Shown here: one piece after another, positions 8,996 to 17,958 of the stretch
How positions within the stretch are numbered: position 1 is the stretch's first letter
Layout of the letters: every line of letters starts with the position of its first letter
NCBI GenBank assembly: GCA_038319025.1
Contig: JBBQCW010000011.1
Span: forward strand, 45,006-109,005
Direction of reading: 5' to 3'
Length of the DNA stretch: 64,000 nt
Origin: JBBQCW01 sp038319025
GTDB lineage: Bacteria > Actinomycetota > Thermoleophilia > Solirubrobacterales > Solirubrobacteraceae
The notes under the pieces: model-generated
What the model was told of the DNA's origin: nothing
The model's database searches: none
What the model saw: the letters and a program-made list of their open reading frames with translations, nothing else
Translations under genes and position numbers: made by a program

Positions 8996-10727
8996 AGCCG
9001 TTCGTATCGCTCAGCACCGGAAGCGTCAGCGACACGGTGGTCCCCGTGGCTCCGCCCTCCACCTGCACCTCGCCCCCGGCGAGCGCGGCCCGCTCACGCA
9101 TACCCACGAGGCCGAGCCCGCCGGTCGGCGCGCCCTGTATCCCGCGGCCGTCGTCGGTCACCCGCAGCCGCAGGGTCTCGCCGTCGCAGCTGGCCGACAG
9201 CTCCACTCGGGTTGCCTCGGCATGCCGGACGATGTTGGTGAGCGCCTCCTGCGTGACGCGGTAGGCCGCCACCTCGACGTCCGGCGGAAGTCGGACAGGC
9301 CCGAGGTCCAACGACAGCTCCAGGGTCAGCTGCTCGCGCTCGGCGACGCGGCCGGCCAGCGTACGCAGCGCGGGCTCCAGGCCAAGTTCGTCCAGCGCTG
9401 CCGGGCGCAGGTCGGCGATGACCTCCCGTAACCCGGCGATCTCCTCCACGACAAGGTCGATCGTTCCTTCGACAATGGCCCGCGCGATCTCCGGGCCGGC
9501 GCGCAACGAGGAAGCCAGGGCGAGCTTGATTGCCCCGAGTCCCTGCAGCGTGTCGTCATGCAGATCCCTGGCCCAGCGCTTGCGTTCGGCTTCGGCGGCC
9601 GCCACCGAATCACGCAGACGCTGCTCCTCGACGGTGCGCGCACTGGATACCGCCGTCGCGGCGCTGGCCGCGAACGCACGCAGGGCGCGCTCATCGCCTT
9701 CATCGAATGATTTGCGGGCGCCGCCATGGTTGAACGCCGACAGAACGCCGAGCGCGCGGCCCCGGAACACGAGCGGAACGATCAGCGCGCTGTGCGCGTC
9801 GGGCAGGCCGAACACGTCAGCCGTGCTCGCGAGGCCCTCGCTCGCGTCATCCACCCGCTGCGGAGATTGCGTGGTGAAGGCCTGGCCAGACGTTGAGCCG
9901 TCCACCGGCACGGTCGACTCGGACATCGCGTGTACGTCACCTGCCTGGGCCATGACGCGCAGGTTGTCCCGGTCGTGCAGGAGGATCAGCAGGCTGTCGG
10001 CTCCGACGAGGACCAAGGCGCGCTCCGCGATCAGTTCGAGGATGTGCCCGAGGTCATTCTGGTCTCCGAGCGCCAAGGCGATCTCCGCCGAGACCTCCAT
10101 CGCCCGCACCGCCCGCTCCAGCTCAAGCCGCCGTGCCTCGCTGTCCTCGAAGATCCGCGCGTTGCGGATGGCCACCGCGGCCCAGTCCGCCAGGGCGACG
10201 ATCGCTCGCACGTCCTCGTCGTCGAAGTCCGCGCCACCCTCCTTCTCGGTGAGGTAGATGTTGCCCCAAGCCTCTCCTCGGATGCGAATCGGCGCCCCCA
10301 GAAAGCTGTGCATCGGCGGATGCCCTGGGGGAAAGCCGTACGAGCGCGGGTGCTCGGAAACGTCATGCAGGCGGATCGGCTCCGGCTGATCGATGAGCAG
10401 GCCGAGGATCCCATGACCTCGGGGCAGGTGCCCGATCGCTTCGGCCACCCGTGGCTCGACCCCGCTGGTGATGAACGCCGACAGTTCACGTCGACGTTCG
10501 TCGAGGATCCCGACCGCGGCGAAGCGAGCTCCGGTGAGCGCGCGCGCGGTTTCCAGGATCTGCTCGAGCACGGCGTCGAGCCGCAGCTCGGAGGTCAGCG
10601 CGTGGCCCAGATCCAGCAGCCGACGCAACCGCTCCTCGCGGGCCGGCGGGATCTCGCTCTCAGGCTCCGTAAGTGCTATTCGGCGATCATACGCGCCTGT
10701 CAGCGGTGGCCGGCAAGCGTGCGTCAC
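8985..10727 (-). CDS. GAF-domain sensor histidine kinase (NarL/DevS type)
   Basis: About 580 aa. Two GAF domains come first (residues ~20-180 with LTGARFAAVGILDERR, and ~190-350 with LVGADSLLILLHDRD). A HisKA_3 dimerisation segment follows with the phospho-acceptor His in RWARDLHDDTLQGLG, then a HATPase_c domain with VTQEALTNIVRHAEA (N box) and VTDDGRGIQG (G1). The architecture matches DevS/DosT-like kinases that sense O2, NO or redox through GAF domains; whether heme is bound cannot be judged. The start is uncertain: a GTG at 10727 leaves a 13-bp gap to the divergent response regulator, and no in-frame ATG is suitably placed. Being next to cydAB suggests control of low-oxygen respiration (inference). 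Confidence 0.88.
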   Translation of the reverse strand: MTHACRPPLTGAYDRRIALTEPESEIPPAREERLRRLLDLGHALTSELRLDAVLEQILETARALTGARFAAVGILDERRRELSAFITSGVEPRVAEAIGHLPRGHGILGLLIDQPEPIRLHDVSEHPRSYGFPPGHPPMHSFLGAPIRIRGEAWGNIYLTEKEGGADFDDEDVRAIVALADWAAVAIRNARIFEDSEARRLELERAVRAMEVSAEIALALGDQNDLGHILELIAERALVLVGADSLLILLHDRDNLRVMAQAGDVHAMSESTVPVDGSTSGQAFTTQSPQRVDDASEGLASTADVFGLPDAHSALIVPLVFRGRALGVLSAFNHGGARKSFDEGDERALRAFAASAATAVSSARTVEEQRLRDSVAAAEAERKRWARDLHDDTLQGLGAIKLALASSLRAGPEIARAIVEGTIDLVVEEIAGLREVIADLRPAALDELGLEPALRTLAGRVAEREQLTLELSLDLGPVRLPPDVEVAAYRVTQEALTNIVRHAEATRVELSASCDGETLRLRVTDDGRGIQGAPTGGLGLVGMRERAALAGGEVQVEGGATGTTVSLTLPVLSDTNGSTA

Positions 10728-10740
10728 GTACGCTGACGGT

Positions 10741-11379
10741 GTGACCGTGCGCATCGTCCTCGCCGATGACCACGCCCTTGTGCGTGCGGGCCTTCGACTG
10801 CTGCTCGATGCCGAGCCGGAAATGGAGGTCGTGGCCGAGGCCGGTGACACCGAGAGTGCGTTGCGTGCCGTGCTCGGGCACAAGCCGGATGTCCTCGTGC
10901 TGGACCTCAACATGCCGGGAGAACCGTCGTCGCTTGACGCACTCCCGGGCGTGCTCGAGCGGTCGCCGACCACCCACACCGTGATCCTCACGATGCAGGA
11001 GGACCCGGAGTACGCGCGACAGGCACTGCGCGCCGGCGCGGTCGGCTACGTCCTCAAGGAGGCAGCCGATCGCGAGCTCGTCGAGGCGGTGCGACGTGCT
11101 GCGCTCGGGGAGACCTATCTGAACCCTTCCCTGGGTGCCCGCCTGGCGGTCGCCCCGACGGAGTCGGCGAGCCGACCCGACGATCTGTCCGCGCGCGAGG
11201 TAGAGGTGTTGCGCCTCATCGCCCTGGGCCACACGAACGCCGAGATCGGCGAGCAGCTGTTCCTCTCGGTACGTACGGTCGAGACCCACCGTGCCCACGT
11301 GCAGCAGAAGCTCGGACGAACGAGCCGTGCGGAGCTGGTGCGTTACGCGATCGAACACGGATTGCTCGACGGCGCCTGA
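10741..11379 (+). CDS. LuxR/NarL-family response regulator
   Basis: 212 aa from a GTG start (a second in-frame GTG lies two codons on). The receiver domain has the acidic pair in VLADDHALVRAGL, the phospho-acceptor Asp at about residue 55 in VLVLDLNMPG, the conserved Thr region HTVILTMQED and the Lys in GYVLKEAAD. The C-terminal LuxR helix-turn-helix reads LSAREVEVLRLIALGHTN then LFLSVRTVETHRAHV. It is divergent from, and probably the partner of, the GAF kinase. DNA targets are unknown; cydAB or the adjacent BVMO/cytochrome genes are plausible. Confidence 0.92.
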   Translation: MTVRIVLADDHALVRAGLRLLLDAEPEMEVVAEAGDTESALRAVLGHKPDVLVLDLNMPGEPSSLDALPGVLERSPTTHTVILTMQEDPEYARQALRAGAVGYVLKEAADRELVEAVRRAALGETYLNPSLGARLAVAPTESASRPDDLSAREVEVLRLIALGHTNAEIGEQLFLSVRTVETHRAHVQQKLGRTSRAELVRYAIEHGLLDGA

Positions 11380-11400
11380 AGCGTCCGAACCGGCGCCGGC

Positions 11401-12903
11401 TCAGACCGCGAGCGGCTGCGCCGGCATGCTCACCGGCACCCCACCGCTGAATTCCAGTTCCTCATCGTTCAGAGTGCCGTACTGCAGCAGCGCTATATCG
11501 AGCGCGTAGTTCTGGTGCAGGCGCCACGGGGTCGTGAGCCCTTGCCGCGGGAACTGGTCGATGGCGCGCTTCACGTAGCCGGACTTCAGGTCGAGCATCG
11601 GCTGCGTCGGACGCCCGGGGTGATGGTCACGCGGTGTGACCTGGACGTACCCGTGGGCATCCATGTGGTTCAGCACGCGGCAGACGTACTCGCAGGTCAG
11701 ATCGCACTTGAGTGTCCAAGAGGCGTTGGTGTACCCCAGCGCGATCGCCATGTTGGGCACGTCGCTGAGCATCATGCCCTTGTAGGCGAGCACGTCGGGC
11801 AGGTGGACCTCGCGGCCGTCCACCACGAGTTGCAGGCCGCCGAGCGCGAGCATGTTCAAGCCCGTCGCCGTCACCACGACGTCGGCTTGCAGCTGCGCGC
11901 CGGATTCCAGGGTGATCCCATGCTCGGTGAACGTCGCGATCTGGTCGGTGACGACCGAAGCGTCGCCGGCGCGAATGGTCGCGAACAGGTCGCCGTCGGG
12001 AACCAGGCAGACGCGCTGGTCCCAAGGGTTGTAGGTCGGCGTGAAATGCGCGTCGAGATACTCGACGGGGAGTTCCTTCTCGATGCCCTTGCGCAGCAGC
12101 TTCTTCGCGAGGGCCGGCGCGCGCCGGCTGAGCTGAAAGAAGAACGTCGTCATGAGCACGTTCTTCCATCGCACCACGGCGTACGCGGCCTTGGTCGGCA
12201 GGTAGCGGCGGATGAGATCGGCGAGCCGATCCTCGGTCGGCAGAGCCACGACGTAACTTGGTGAGCGTTGCAGCATCGTCACGTGCGCAGCCTTCTCCGC
12301 CAGGGCCGGGATGAGCGTCACGGCGGTCGCGCCGCTGCCGATCACAACGACTTGCTTGCCCGCGTAGTCGAGGTCCTGCGGCCAGTGCTGAGGATGGATG
12401 ATCGGGCCGGCGAACCGCTCGGCCCCCGGGAAGGTGGGCGTGTAGGCCTCGTCGTAGCGGTAGTAGCCGGTGCAGGTGAAGAGGAACCCGCACGTCATCT
12501 GGACCGTCTCGTGAGTGTCAGTGCGTTCAAGATCGACCGTCCAGCGCGCGTCCGGCGTAGACCATTCGGCGCGCACCACGCGGTGCCCGAACCGGATGTG
12601 GCGATCGATGCCACCCTCACGCGCGGTGTCTCGGATGTAGGAGCGGATCGACGGGCCGTCGGCGATGGCCTTCGCTTCCTTCCACGGCCGGAAGGAGTAG
12701 CCCAGCGTGAACATGTCCGAATCCGAGCGGATGCCCGGGTAGCGAAAGAGGTCCCAGGTGCCACCGATCGCCTCGCGCGCCTCGACTACGGCGTACGTCT
12801 TCCCCGGACAGTTGGTCTGCAGGTGATGGGCCGCGCCGATGCCGGACAAGCCGGCTCCGACGATCAGGACGTCGACGTGTTCGATGCTCACCCTGGGGAT
12901 CAT
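11401..12903 (-). CDS. ethA: EthA-like flavin monooxygenase (Baeyer-Villiger type)
   Basis: 500 aa. The FAD Rossmann motif is VLIVGAGLSGIGAAHHL, followed by GGTWDLFRYPGIRSDSDMF. The BVMO fingerprint FxGxxxHxxxWP is present as FAGPIIHPQHWP, and the NADPH Rossmann motif is VVVIGSGATAVTLIPAL. C-terminal blocks such as YNPWDQRVCLVPDGDLF and AYKGMMLSDVPNMA closely track mycobacterial EthA from memory. The family inserts oxygen next to ketones or oxidises thioamides using NADPH and O2. In this setting it may turn ketones made by the neighbouring dehydrogenases into esters or lactones. Ethionamide activation is known only for the mycobacterial enzyme. A second BVMO lies at 36912. Confidence 0.9.
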   Translation of the reverse strand: MIPRVSIEHVDVLIVGAGLSGIGAAHHLQTNCPGKTYAVVEAREAIGGTWDLFRYPGIRSDSDMFTLGYSFRPWKEAKAIADGPSIRSYIRDTAREGGIDRHIRFGHRVVRAEWSTPDARWTVDLERTDTHETVQMTCGFLFTCTGYYRYDEAYTPTFPGAERFAGPIIHPQHWPQDLDYAGKQVVVIGSGATAVTLIPALAEKAAHVTMLQRSPSYVVALPTEDRLADLIRRYLPTKAAYAVVRWKNVLMTTFFFQLSRRAPALAKKLLRKGIEKELPVEYLDAHFTPTYNPWDQRVCLVPDGDLFATIRAGDASVVTDQIATFTEHGITLESGAQLQADVVVTATGLNMLALGGLQLVVDGREVHLPDVLAYKGMMLSDVPNMAIALGYTNASWTLKCDLTCEYVCRVLNHMDAHGYVQVTPRDHHPGRPTQPMLDLKSGYVKRAIDQFPRQGLTTPWRLHQNYALDIALLQYGTLNDEELEFSGGVPVSMPAQPLAV

Positions 12904-13005
12904 CCTCCACGGACGCTGCCGGCGTCCGCCCGACCGCAGAAACCCGCGGAGCGTTGCGGCCTTTTGCGGATGCGTGGCCTACTGCGCCGGCACTACCGTT
13001 TGACC

Positions 13006-13587
13006 ATGGAGAACGACCTGACGCCGGAGCAAACGCCCGAACGCAAACCGATCCGGTCCGACCAGCAGATTTTCGACGAGCAGATCGCCCACGCGACCGG
13101 CCGTTCGGTACTCATCTTCGGCGGGCTCGGGATCCTCGCCGCGGTGGTCATGTCCACGATCGCGCTGATCAACAGCAGCACGACGTCGACCACCACGGTG
13201 ACCGTCTCGACGAAAGCCGCCGCGCCCGTCGCCGCCGCACCCGCGGTGGCCCTGACCGGCGACGCGCTCGGCAAGCAACTCTTCGTATCCGGCGACCCCT
13301 CGGTCGGAGCGATCTCCTGCGGGAGCTGTCACATCATGAGCGCGGCCGGCACGAGCGCAACGGTCGGCCCGAACCTGGACAAGGAGCTGACCGCCGACCC
13401 AGCCTCCGCGGCGCGCGTGTCGATCGTCGACCCCAACAAAGAGATAGCCAAGGGCTACATGGCCGACATCATGCCCAAGAACTACGGCACCGCCCTCACC
13501 AAGACACAGGTCGATGCGGTCGCCAACTACGTCTACCACAGCACTAACACCAAGGCCAAGGCCGCCGGCAGCGGCGGCACGCCGTAG
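13006..13587 (+). CDS. Membrane-anchored monoheme c-type cytochrome
   Basis: 193 aa. A cytoplasmic ~33-residue N-terminus, one membrane helix (about residues 34-55, SVLIFGGLGILAAVVM), a Thr/Ala-rich linker, then a class I cytochrome c domain. The heme attachment site is CGSCH at residues 105-109, a YMADIMPKNYG segment supplies the probable axial Met, and VDAVANYVYHST is the usual C-terminal helix. It faces outside and carries electrons, possibly from the GMC or other dehydrogenases nearby to an oxidase. The stop is 6 bp from the end of the convergent GMC gene. The ATG start follows a weak Shine-Dalgarno. Confidence 0.88.
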   Translation: MENDLTPEQTPERKPIRSDQQIFDEQIAHATGRSVLIFGGLGILAAVVMSTIALINSSTTSTTTVTVSTKAAAPVAAAPAVALTGDALGKQLFVSGDPSVGAISCGSCHIMSAAGTSATVGPNLDKELTADPASAARVSIVDPNKEIAKGYMADIMPKNYGTALTKTQVDAVANYVYHSTNTKAKAAGSGGTP

Positions 13588-13593
13588 CTCACT

Positions 13594-15255
13594 TCACGAC
13601 GCGGACGCAGCAGCCTCAACGGCGTCGGGAGCTGGGAGCACCTTGTCGCCGGGGCGCAAGTCCATCCCCTTCGGCGGGATCAGGGACATGGCACGCTCCG
13701 CCAGCGCGGTGATGGTCAGTGACGGGTTGACGCCCACGTTGGCGGGAATCGCGGCGCCGTCGCACACGTACAGATTGTCGTATCCGAACACGCGATGCTC
13801 GCTGTCGATGACCCCGGTGGCGGCGCCGTCGCCGATCACCGCACCACCGAGTATGTGGGCGGTTGACGGGATGTTCGCCATCGCCTCCATGATCGAGCTC
13901 TGCGCGATGCCACCGGACTGCTCGGCGATCCACTCGGCGGCCTGGTTGGCCACCGGGATGAACGTCGGGTTCGGCTTGCTCACGTCCTGCTCGGTCTGTA
14001 GTCGTACGTTGCCGCCGCGGGTAGGCGTGGCCCTCAGCGAGATCGAGTTGTCCAGCGACTGCATTACGAGGATCACGAAACTGCGACGCGACCAGTGCCG
14101 GGCGGTCAGCAGCCTGAAGAACCGGCGCGGGTGCCGCGCGATCGCCCCCAGCAGCTTGAGCGGCCTGCTCACGCGGGTGCCGTCGCCGACCAGGAGCGTG
14201 TAGAGCGTGCGCATGGAGTCCCCCGCCTCACCGTACGAGCAGGTCTCGATGTGCGTGTTGGCGTCGGGATAGATCGAGCCGCTGATCGCCACGCGGCGGT
14301 TCTGCCCCGGCAGCTCCTTCGGCAGCGTCACGGCCAGGATCGCCTCGGAGTTCGTGCGCACCAGTTCGCCGAGCCGGTCGCTCACCGCGGGCAGCGAGCC
14401 GTTCAGCTTGCAGCGCGCCAGCAGCTTGTTCGTCCCCAGTGCGCCCGCGGCGACGATCACGTTGTGCGCGCGGAACGTGCGTCGGCGCTTACGCAGCCAC
14501 GCGCCCGAGCGCTCAGTGGTGATCTCGTATCCGTCGCTGCCGTCCGGGGCGCCGATAGGACGGACGTCGACGACCTCCGTCTCGGCGTGCACCTTTACTC
14601 CACGACGCTCGGCCAACCAAAGGTAGTTCTTGACGAGCGTGTTCTTGGCGCCGTGCGGGCAGCCCACCATGCACCGCGCACAGCTCCGACAGCCAGTACG
14701 AGCCGGCCCCTCACCATCGAAGTAGGGATCCTCGCTGACCACGCCGGGACCATCTCCGAAGTACACGCCGACACGAGTCTTGGCGTACGTGTCGCCGACG
14801 CCGAGGTGCTCGCCGAACGCCTTCAGCAACTCGTCGACCGGGTCGTCCGTGGTAACCGTGGTGACGCCCAGCATCCGCTCAGCCTCGTCGTAGAACGGCT
14901 GTAGCGAAGCTCCCCAGTCCGCGTCCAAGTCGACCCACTGGGGGTCGCGGTAGAAGCGATCCATGGGGCGGTACAGCGTGTTCGCGTAGCCGAGCGAGCC
15001 GCCTCCCACTCCCGCACCCGAGACGATTGAAACGTCCTTGAAGGTGGACAGTCGGAAGATCCCGCGCAGGCCGATCCGAGGAGCGTAGAAGTAGCGCCGA
15101 ACGTCCCACGTACTTTTGGGAAACTGATCGTCGGCAAACCGGCGACCGCTCTCCAGCATCGTCACCGAGTAGCCCTTCTCACTTAGGCGCAGCGCGGACA
15201 CCGAACCGCCGAAGCCGGTGCCGATGATCGCGTAATCGATGATGTCGTCGGGCAT
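13594..15255 (-). CDS. GMC oxidoreductase, cholesterol-oxidase (ChoD)-like, with a CxxCxxCxxxC motif
   Basis: 553 aa, ATG start with an AGGAG 8 nt upstream. The FAD motif is DYAIIGTGFGGSVSAL; SGAGVGGGSLGYANTLY and the C-terminal CDGAAIPANVGVNPSLTI are GMC signatures. The family oxidises alcohols, including 3-beta-hydroxysteroids, with FAD. Around residue 190 the chain reads CRSCARCMVGCPHGAK, a Cys spacing that matches a [4Fe-4S] ferredoxin motif; ChoD-like proteins are known to carry a related cluster of cysteines. It is the last gene of the 17938-13594 operon and follows an acyl-CoA dehydrogenase by 68 bp that contain a palindrome. Substrate uncertain. Confidence 0.85.
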   Translation of the reverse strand: MPDDIIDYAIIGTGFGGSVSALRLSEKGYSVTMLESGRRFADDQFPKSTWDVRRYFYAPRIGLRGIFRLSTFKDVSIVSGAGVGGGSLGYANTLYRPMDRFYRDPQWVDLDADWGASLQPFYDEAERMLGVTTVTTDDPVDELLKAFGEHLGVGDTYAKTRVGVYFGDGPGVVSEDPYFDGEGPARTGCRSCARCMVGCPHGAKNTLVKNYLWLAERRGVKVHAETEVVDVRPIGAPDGSDGYEITTERSGAWLRKRRRTFRAHNVIVAAGALGTNKLLARCKLNGSLPAVSDRLGELVRTNSEAILAVTLPKELPGQNRRVAISGSIYPDANTHIETCSYGEAGDSMRTLYTLLVGDGTRVSRPLKLLGAIARHPRRFFRLLTARHWSRRSFVILVMQSLDNSISLRATPTRGGNVRLQTEQDVSKPNPTFIPVANQAAEWIAEQSGGIAQSSIMEAMANIPSTAHILGGAVIGDGAATGVIDSEHRVFGYDNLYVCDGAAIPANVGVNPSLTITALAERAMSLIPPKGMDLRPGDKVLPAPDAVEAAASAS

Positions 15256-15291
15256 GTCAGAAGCTCCTGAGCGGGGAACGGCACCGTGCAC

Positions 15292-15306
15292 TTGACAGTC
15301 TGTCAA
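15292..15306. promoter_or_regulatory. Palindrome TTGACA-N3-TGTCAA, candidate TetR operator
   Basis: A perfect inverted repeat (TTGACA GTC TGTCAA) lies between the acyl-CoA dehydrogenase stop and the GMC oxidoreductase start, 37 bp upstream of that ATG. The arms also contain a TTGACA hexamer that could act as a -35 box for the GMC gene, but no good -10 follows. TetR-family regulators typically bind such sites, and a TetR gene (16575-17156) sits in the same operon. An internal regulated promoter for the GMC gene is the simplest reading. A related TTGACA-N4-TGTCAA lies at 32217. Confidence 0.5.
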
Positions 15307-15323
15307 AGAGCGCGGCCCACGGC

Positions 15324-16523
15324 TCAGTAGCTCTTGGGCAACCCCAATGAATGCTCGGCCACGTAGTTGAGGATCATCTCGCGGCTGACCGGCGCGATCC
15401 GCGTAAGGCGCGCGCCCCACCACATGTCGCTGATGCCGTACTCCAGGGCGACGCCGTTGCCACCGTGGGTCTGGATGGCGTGGTCGACGCAGCGCACGAC
15501 CGCCTCGGCGGCGGCGTACTTGCCCATGTTCGACGCCTCCCCCGCACCCTTCCAGCCGGCGTCGTAGAGCGCACACGCCTTACGGGTCATCAGTCGGGCG
15601 AGTTCGACCTCGACCTTGCACTCGGCCAGCGGGTGGGCGATGCCCTGGTGAGCGCCGATCGGCTGGCCCCATACCACACGCTCGCGGGCGTAGTCCGAGG
15701 CCATCTGCAGCGCGAGGTCGGCCGCGCCGAGCGCCCCGGACGCAGCCATGATGCGCTCGGGGTTAAGACCGTCGAACAGCGCTCCCATACCGCCGATCTC
15801 GCCGCCCAGCACCCGGTCGCCCGGCACGGTCAGCCCGTCGATGAAAAGCGTCCACTGGCGGTCGGGCACGCGCAGCGCCGTCGGGATCAGCTCGCGTTCG
15901 ATGCCGGCCGCATCGACGTCGACGATGAACAAGAGCGGCAACCCGAGCGTGCCGTCCTTGAGTTCCGCTCGCGCCACGACGAGAATCGCGGTCGCGTGCT
16001 CCACCGCGGAGATGTAAGTCTTCTGACCGTTGATCTCCCAGTCGCCGCTCGGCAGGCGGCGGGCCCGCGTCGTGATCTTGTGAGTGTTGGTGCCGGCATC
16101 GGGCTCGGTCACGGCGAAGGCGATCCGCTCCGTTCCGTCGGCCAGGCCGGGCAGCCATCGGTCTTTCTGGTCGGGGGTGCCGTGGCGCATCAGGATCGAG
16201 CCGGCGATCGCCGGTGAGACGACGAGCAGCAGTTGCGTGCAGCCGTGGCGGGCCAGTTCCTCCTGCACGATCGCCAGGCCGGTCATTCCCATGCCGCCCC
16301 CGCCGTACTCCTCGGGCAGGTTGGCGCCGCAGTAGCCGTGTGAGGCCAGCTCGTCCCACATCTCGGTCGGCGGCACGCCGGCCTCGAAGCATTCGAGCAT
16401 GTACTTGCGCCCGTAGCGTGCGGCGATCGCCCCCACCGACTCGCGCAGGAGCTTCTCCTCGGTGGTCGGTACCAGGCGGATGACCGGCTCGTCGGCGGTG
16501 ACAGCGGACTCGGTGGTGCTCAT
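15324..16523 (-). CDS. Acyl-CoA dehydrogenase
   Basis: 399 aa. The N-terminal helical domain contains LPEEYGGGGMGMTGLAI, the flavin-binding middle domain contains FAVTEPDAGTNTHKI and GQKTYISAVEHA, and the C-terminal helical domain contains HPLAECKVEVELA and QTHGGNGVALEYGI near the usual catalytic-Glu region. The enzyme makes alpha,beta-unsaturated acyl-CoA, passing electrons through ETF. It sits between the TetR gene (51 bp upstream) and the GMC oxidoreductase (68 bp downstream), consistent with a co-regulated catabolic operon for a fatty, terpenoid or steroid-type substrate. The exact acyl chain cannot be read from the sequence. Confidence 0.92.
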   Translation of the reverse strand: MSTTESAVTADEPVIRLVPTTEEKLLRESVGAIAARYGRKYMLECFEAGVPPTEMWDELASHGYCGANLPEEYGGGGMGMTGLAIVQEELARHGCTQLLLVVSPAIAGSILMRHGTPDQKDRWLPGLADGTERIAFAVTEPDAGTNTHKITTRARRLPSGDWEINGQKTYISAVEHATAILVVARAELKDGTLGLPLLFIVDVDAAGIERELIPTALRVPDRQWTLFIDGLTVPGDRVLGGEIGGMGALFDGLNPERIMAASGALGAADLALQMASDYARERVVWGQPIGAHQGIAHPLAECKVEVELARLMTRKACALYDAGWKGAGEASNMGKYAAAEAVVRCVDHAIQTHGGNGVALEYGISDMWWGARLTRIAPVSREMILNYVAEHSLGLPKSY

Positions 16524-16574
16524 CGGCCCATCCTTGTCGGTGGCGCGGTTGCGGTCAACGCGAGGCCCGCGCCG

Positions 16575-17156
16575 TCAGCGGTTCTGGAGCCCCACCAGCA
16601 GGCTGCGTTCCAGTTCGCCGATCTGCGCGCGCATCCGGGCCGGGGTGGCCAACACGCCCGGATCGTGGGCGCGCAACTGCGCGAGCCCCAGGTAGTGGCT
16701 GTAGGTCATGACCGCCCGGTGCTCGGCCAGCGCCCGCGTCGCGCCCAGCTGGCGAAATATCCGCCGCAACATCGTCAGCCGCGCGACTGACGACCGATGG
16801 AGCGCAGCGGATACATCGTGATCGTCCGCCGCCGCCATCAGCTGCAGGATCACCGTTGGCTTTTTGTCCATGCCGGCGTACACGAGCACCTCGTGCAATC
16901 GCCGGCGAGGATCCTCTATGGCGTCAAAGCGCTCCGACAACTCACTCACCTGCCGCGTTTCCCACAGGGCCAGTGCGGCCTGCACGAGCGCGCGACGATC
17001 GGCGTAGTGGTGGTACATCCCGCCCTTGCTCACGCCCAGGCGACGGGCCACGGACTGCACCGACAATGACCGCACGCCGGCGGCTTCGATCTCGTCCAGT
17101 GCCGCTTGTGCCCAGACCTCTGGCGTGGTCAGGGTCGGGCGGCCGGCCCGGCTCAC
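16575..17156 (-). CDS. TetR/AcrR-family regulator
   Basis: 193 aa, GTG start overlapping the upstream metallo-hydrolase stop by 4 bp (GTGA). The helix-turn-helix is residues ~15-55, with VQSVARRLGVSKGGMYHHYADRRAL. The C-terminal ligand domain (TYSHYLGLAQLRAHDP) is of the TetR_C kind with no close match recalled. It is the second gene of an operon with a metallo-hydrolase, an acyl-CoA dehydrogenase and a GMC oxidoreductase, and most likely represses it through the palindromes at 17959-17994 and possibly 15292-15306. The likely effector is a pathway intermediate such as an acyl-CoA. Confidence 0.9.
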   Translation of the reverse strand: MSRAGRPTLTTPEVWAQAALDEIEAAGVRSLSVQSVARRLGVSKGGMYHHYADRRALVQAALALWETRQVSELSERFDAIEDPRRRLHEVLVYAGMDKKPTVILQLMAAADDHDVSAALHRSSVARLTMLRRIFRQLGATRALAEHRAVMTYSHYLGLAQLRAHDPGVLATPARMRAQIGELERSLLVGLQNR

Positions 17157-17938
17157 ACGAGGATGTCCGTCGGGGAGCCGGCGTCGAGCCAGCGGACGCG
17201 GTCGGCCATCGGCGAAGCGGCGAACACCGATTCGGCGGCACCGCGCCCCTGACGGAAGTGCTTCCAGCCCTCGTAGTGGATCGGCACGACCGTCATCGGA
17301 TCCAGCAGCCCGCACAGTTCCACCGCTTCCTCGGCGGTCATGGTGTAGCGCAGCGGCCCGGAGACCGGGAACTTGACCCCGCCCAGATGGACGATCGCGG
17401 TGCTCACCTTGATGCGCTGCGCCACCTCGCGCACGCCGTCGTAGAGGACGGTGTCGCCGGATATCCACAGCGCGCCGTGTTCTTGGCCTTCCCACTTCAG
17501 GGCGAAGCCGATCACCTCGCCGACGAGCGGCTTGCTGCCGGGCGGGCCGTGGCGGCAAGGCGTGGCCGTGATCTCGATCGGCGGGCGCCCTTCGGCTTCA
17601 AGCTTCGTCGTCGCCCACGGGGCGAGGCCACGGGCACCCGCGCCCAGGCGCTTGGCGCCGGGCACCGTCGTTATCACCGTGCCCATGCGCGGAAGCAGCG
17701 CGCGGCCCGCGGGATCCAGGTTGTCGCCGTGGTGGTCGTGGGAGATCAGCACCGCGTCGATCGGACCGAGGTCGTCGAACGGTACGGCAGGGCCCTGAAG
17801 CTTGCGCGACGATGTCCCCAGGCCGAACGAATACCGCTGGCCAGGTGGATCGAACGTCGGATCGGTGAGCAGCCGCCACGGACCGATCTCGATCAGTGCG
17901 GTTGGGCCGCCGATGTAGGTCATGCGCACGTCGGACAA
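17153..17938 (-). CDS. Metallo-beta-lactamase-fold hydrolase (UlaG-like)
   Basis: 261 aa. The metal motif is ISHDHHGDN, followed by TPCRHGPPG and WISGDTVLYDG, and a final HYEGWKHFRQG contributes the last His. The N-terminus, MTYIGGPTALIEIGPWRLL, is typical of UlaG/L-ascorbate-6-phosphate lactonase-like members. The family hydrolyses lactones, phosphodiesters and other bonds with one or two metal ions. A lactone- or ester-opening role would suit the BVMO and dehydrogenase context, but the substrate is unknown. First gene of a four-gene operon (then TetR, acyl-CoA dehydrogenase, GMC) and divergent from an aldehyde dehydrogenase. Confidence 0.85.
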   Translation of the reverse strand: MSDVRMTYIGGPTALIEIGPWRLLTDPTFDPPGQRYSFGLGTSSRKLQGPAVPFDDLGPIDAVLISHDHHGDNLDPAGRALLPRMGTVITTVPGAKRLGAGARGLAPWATTKLEAEGRPPIEITATPCRHGPPGSKPLVGEVIGFALKWEGQEHGALWISGDTVLYDGVREVAQRIKVSTAIVHLGGVKFPVSGPLRYTMTAEEAVELCGLLDPMTVVPIHYEGWKHFRQGRGAAESVFAASPMADRVRWLDAGSPTDILV

Positions 17939-17958
17939 GGCAGGTCTCCTTCTGAGTT

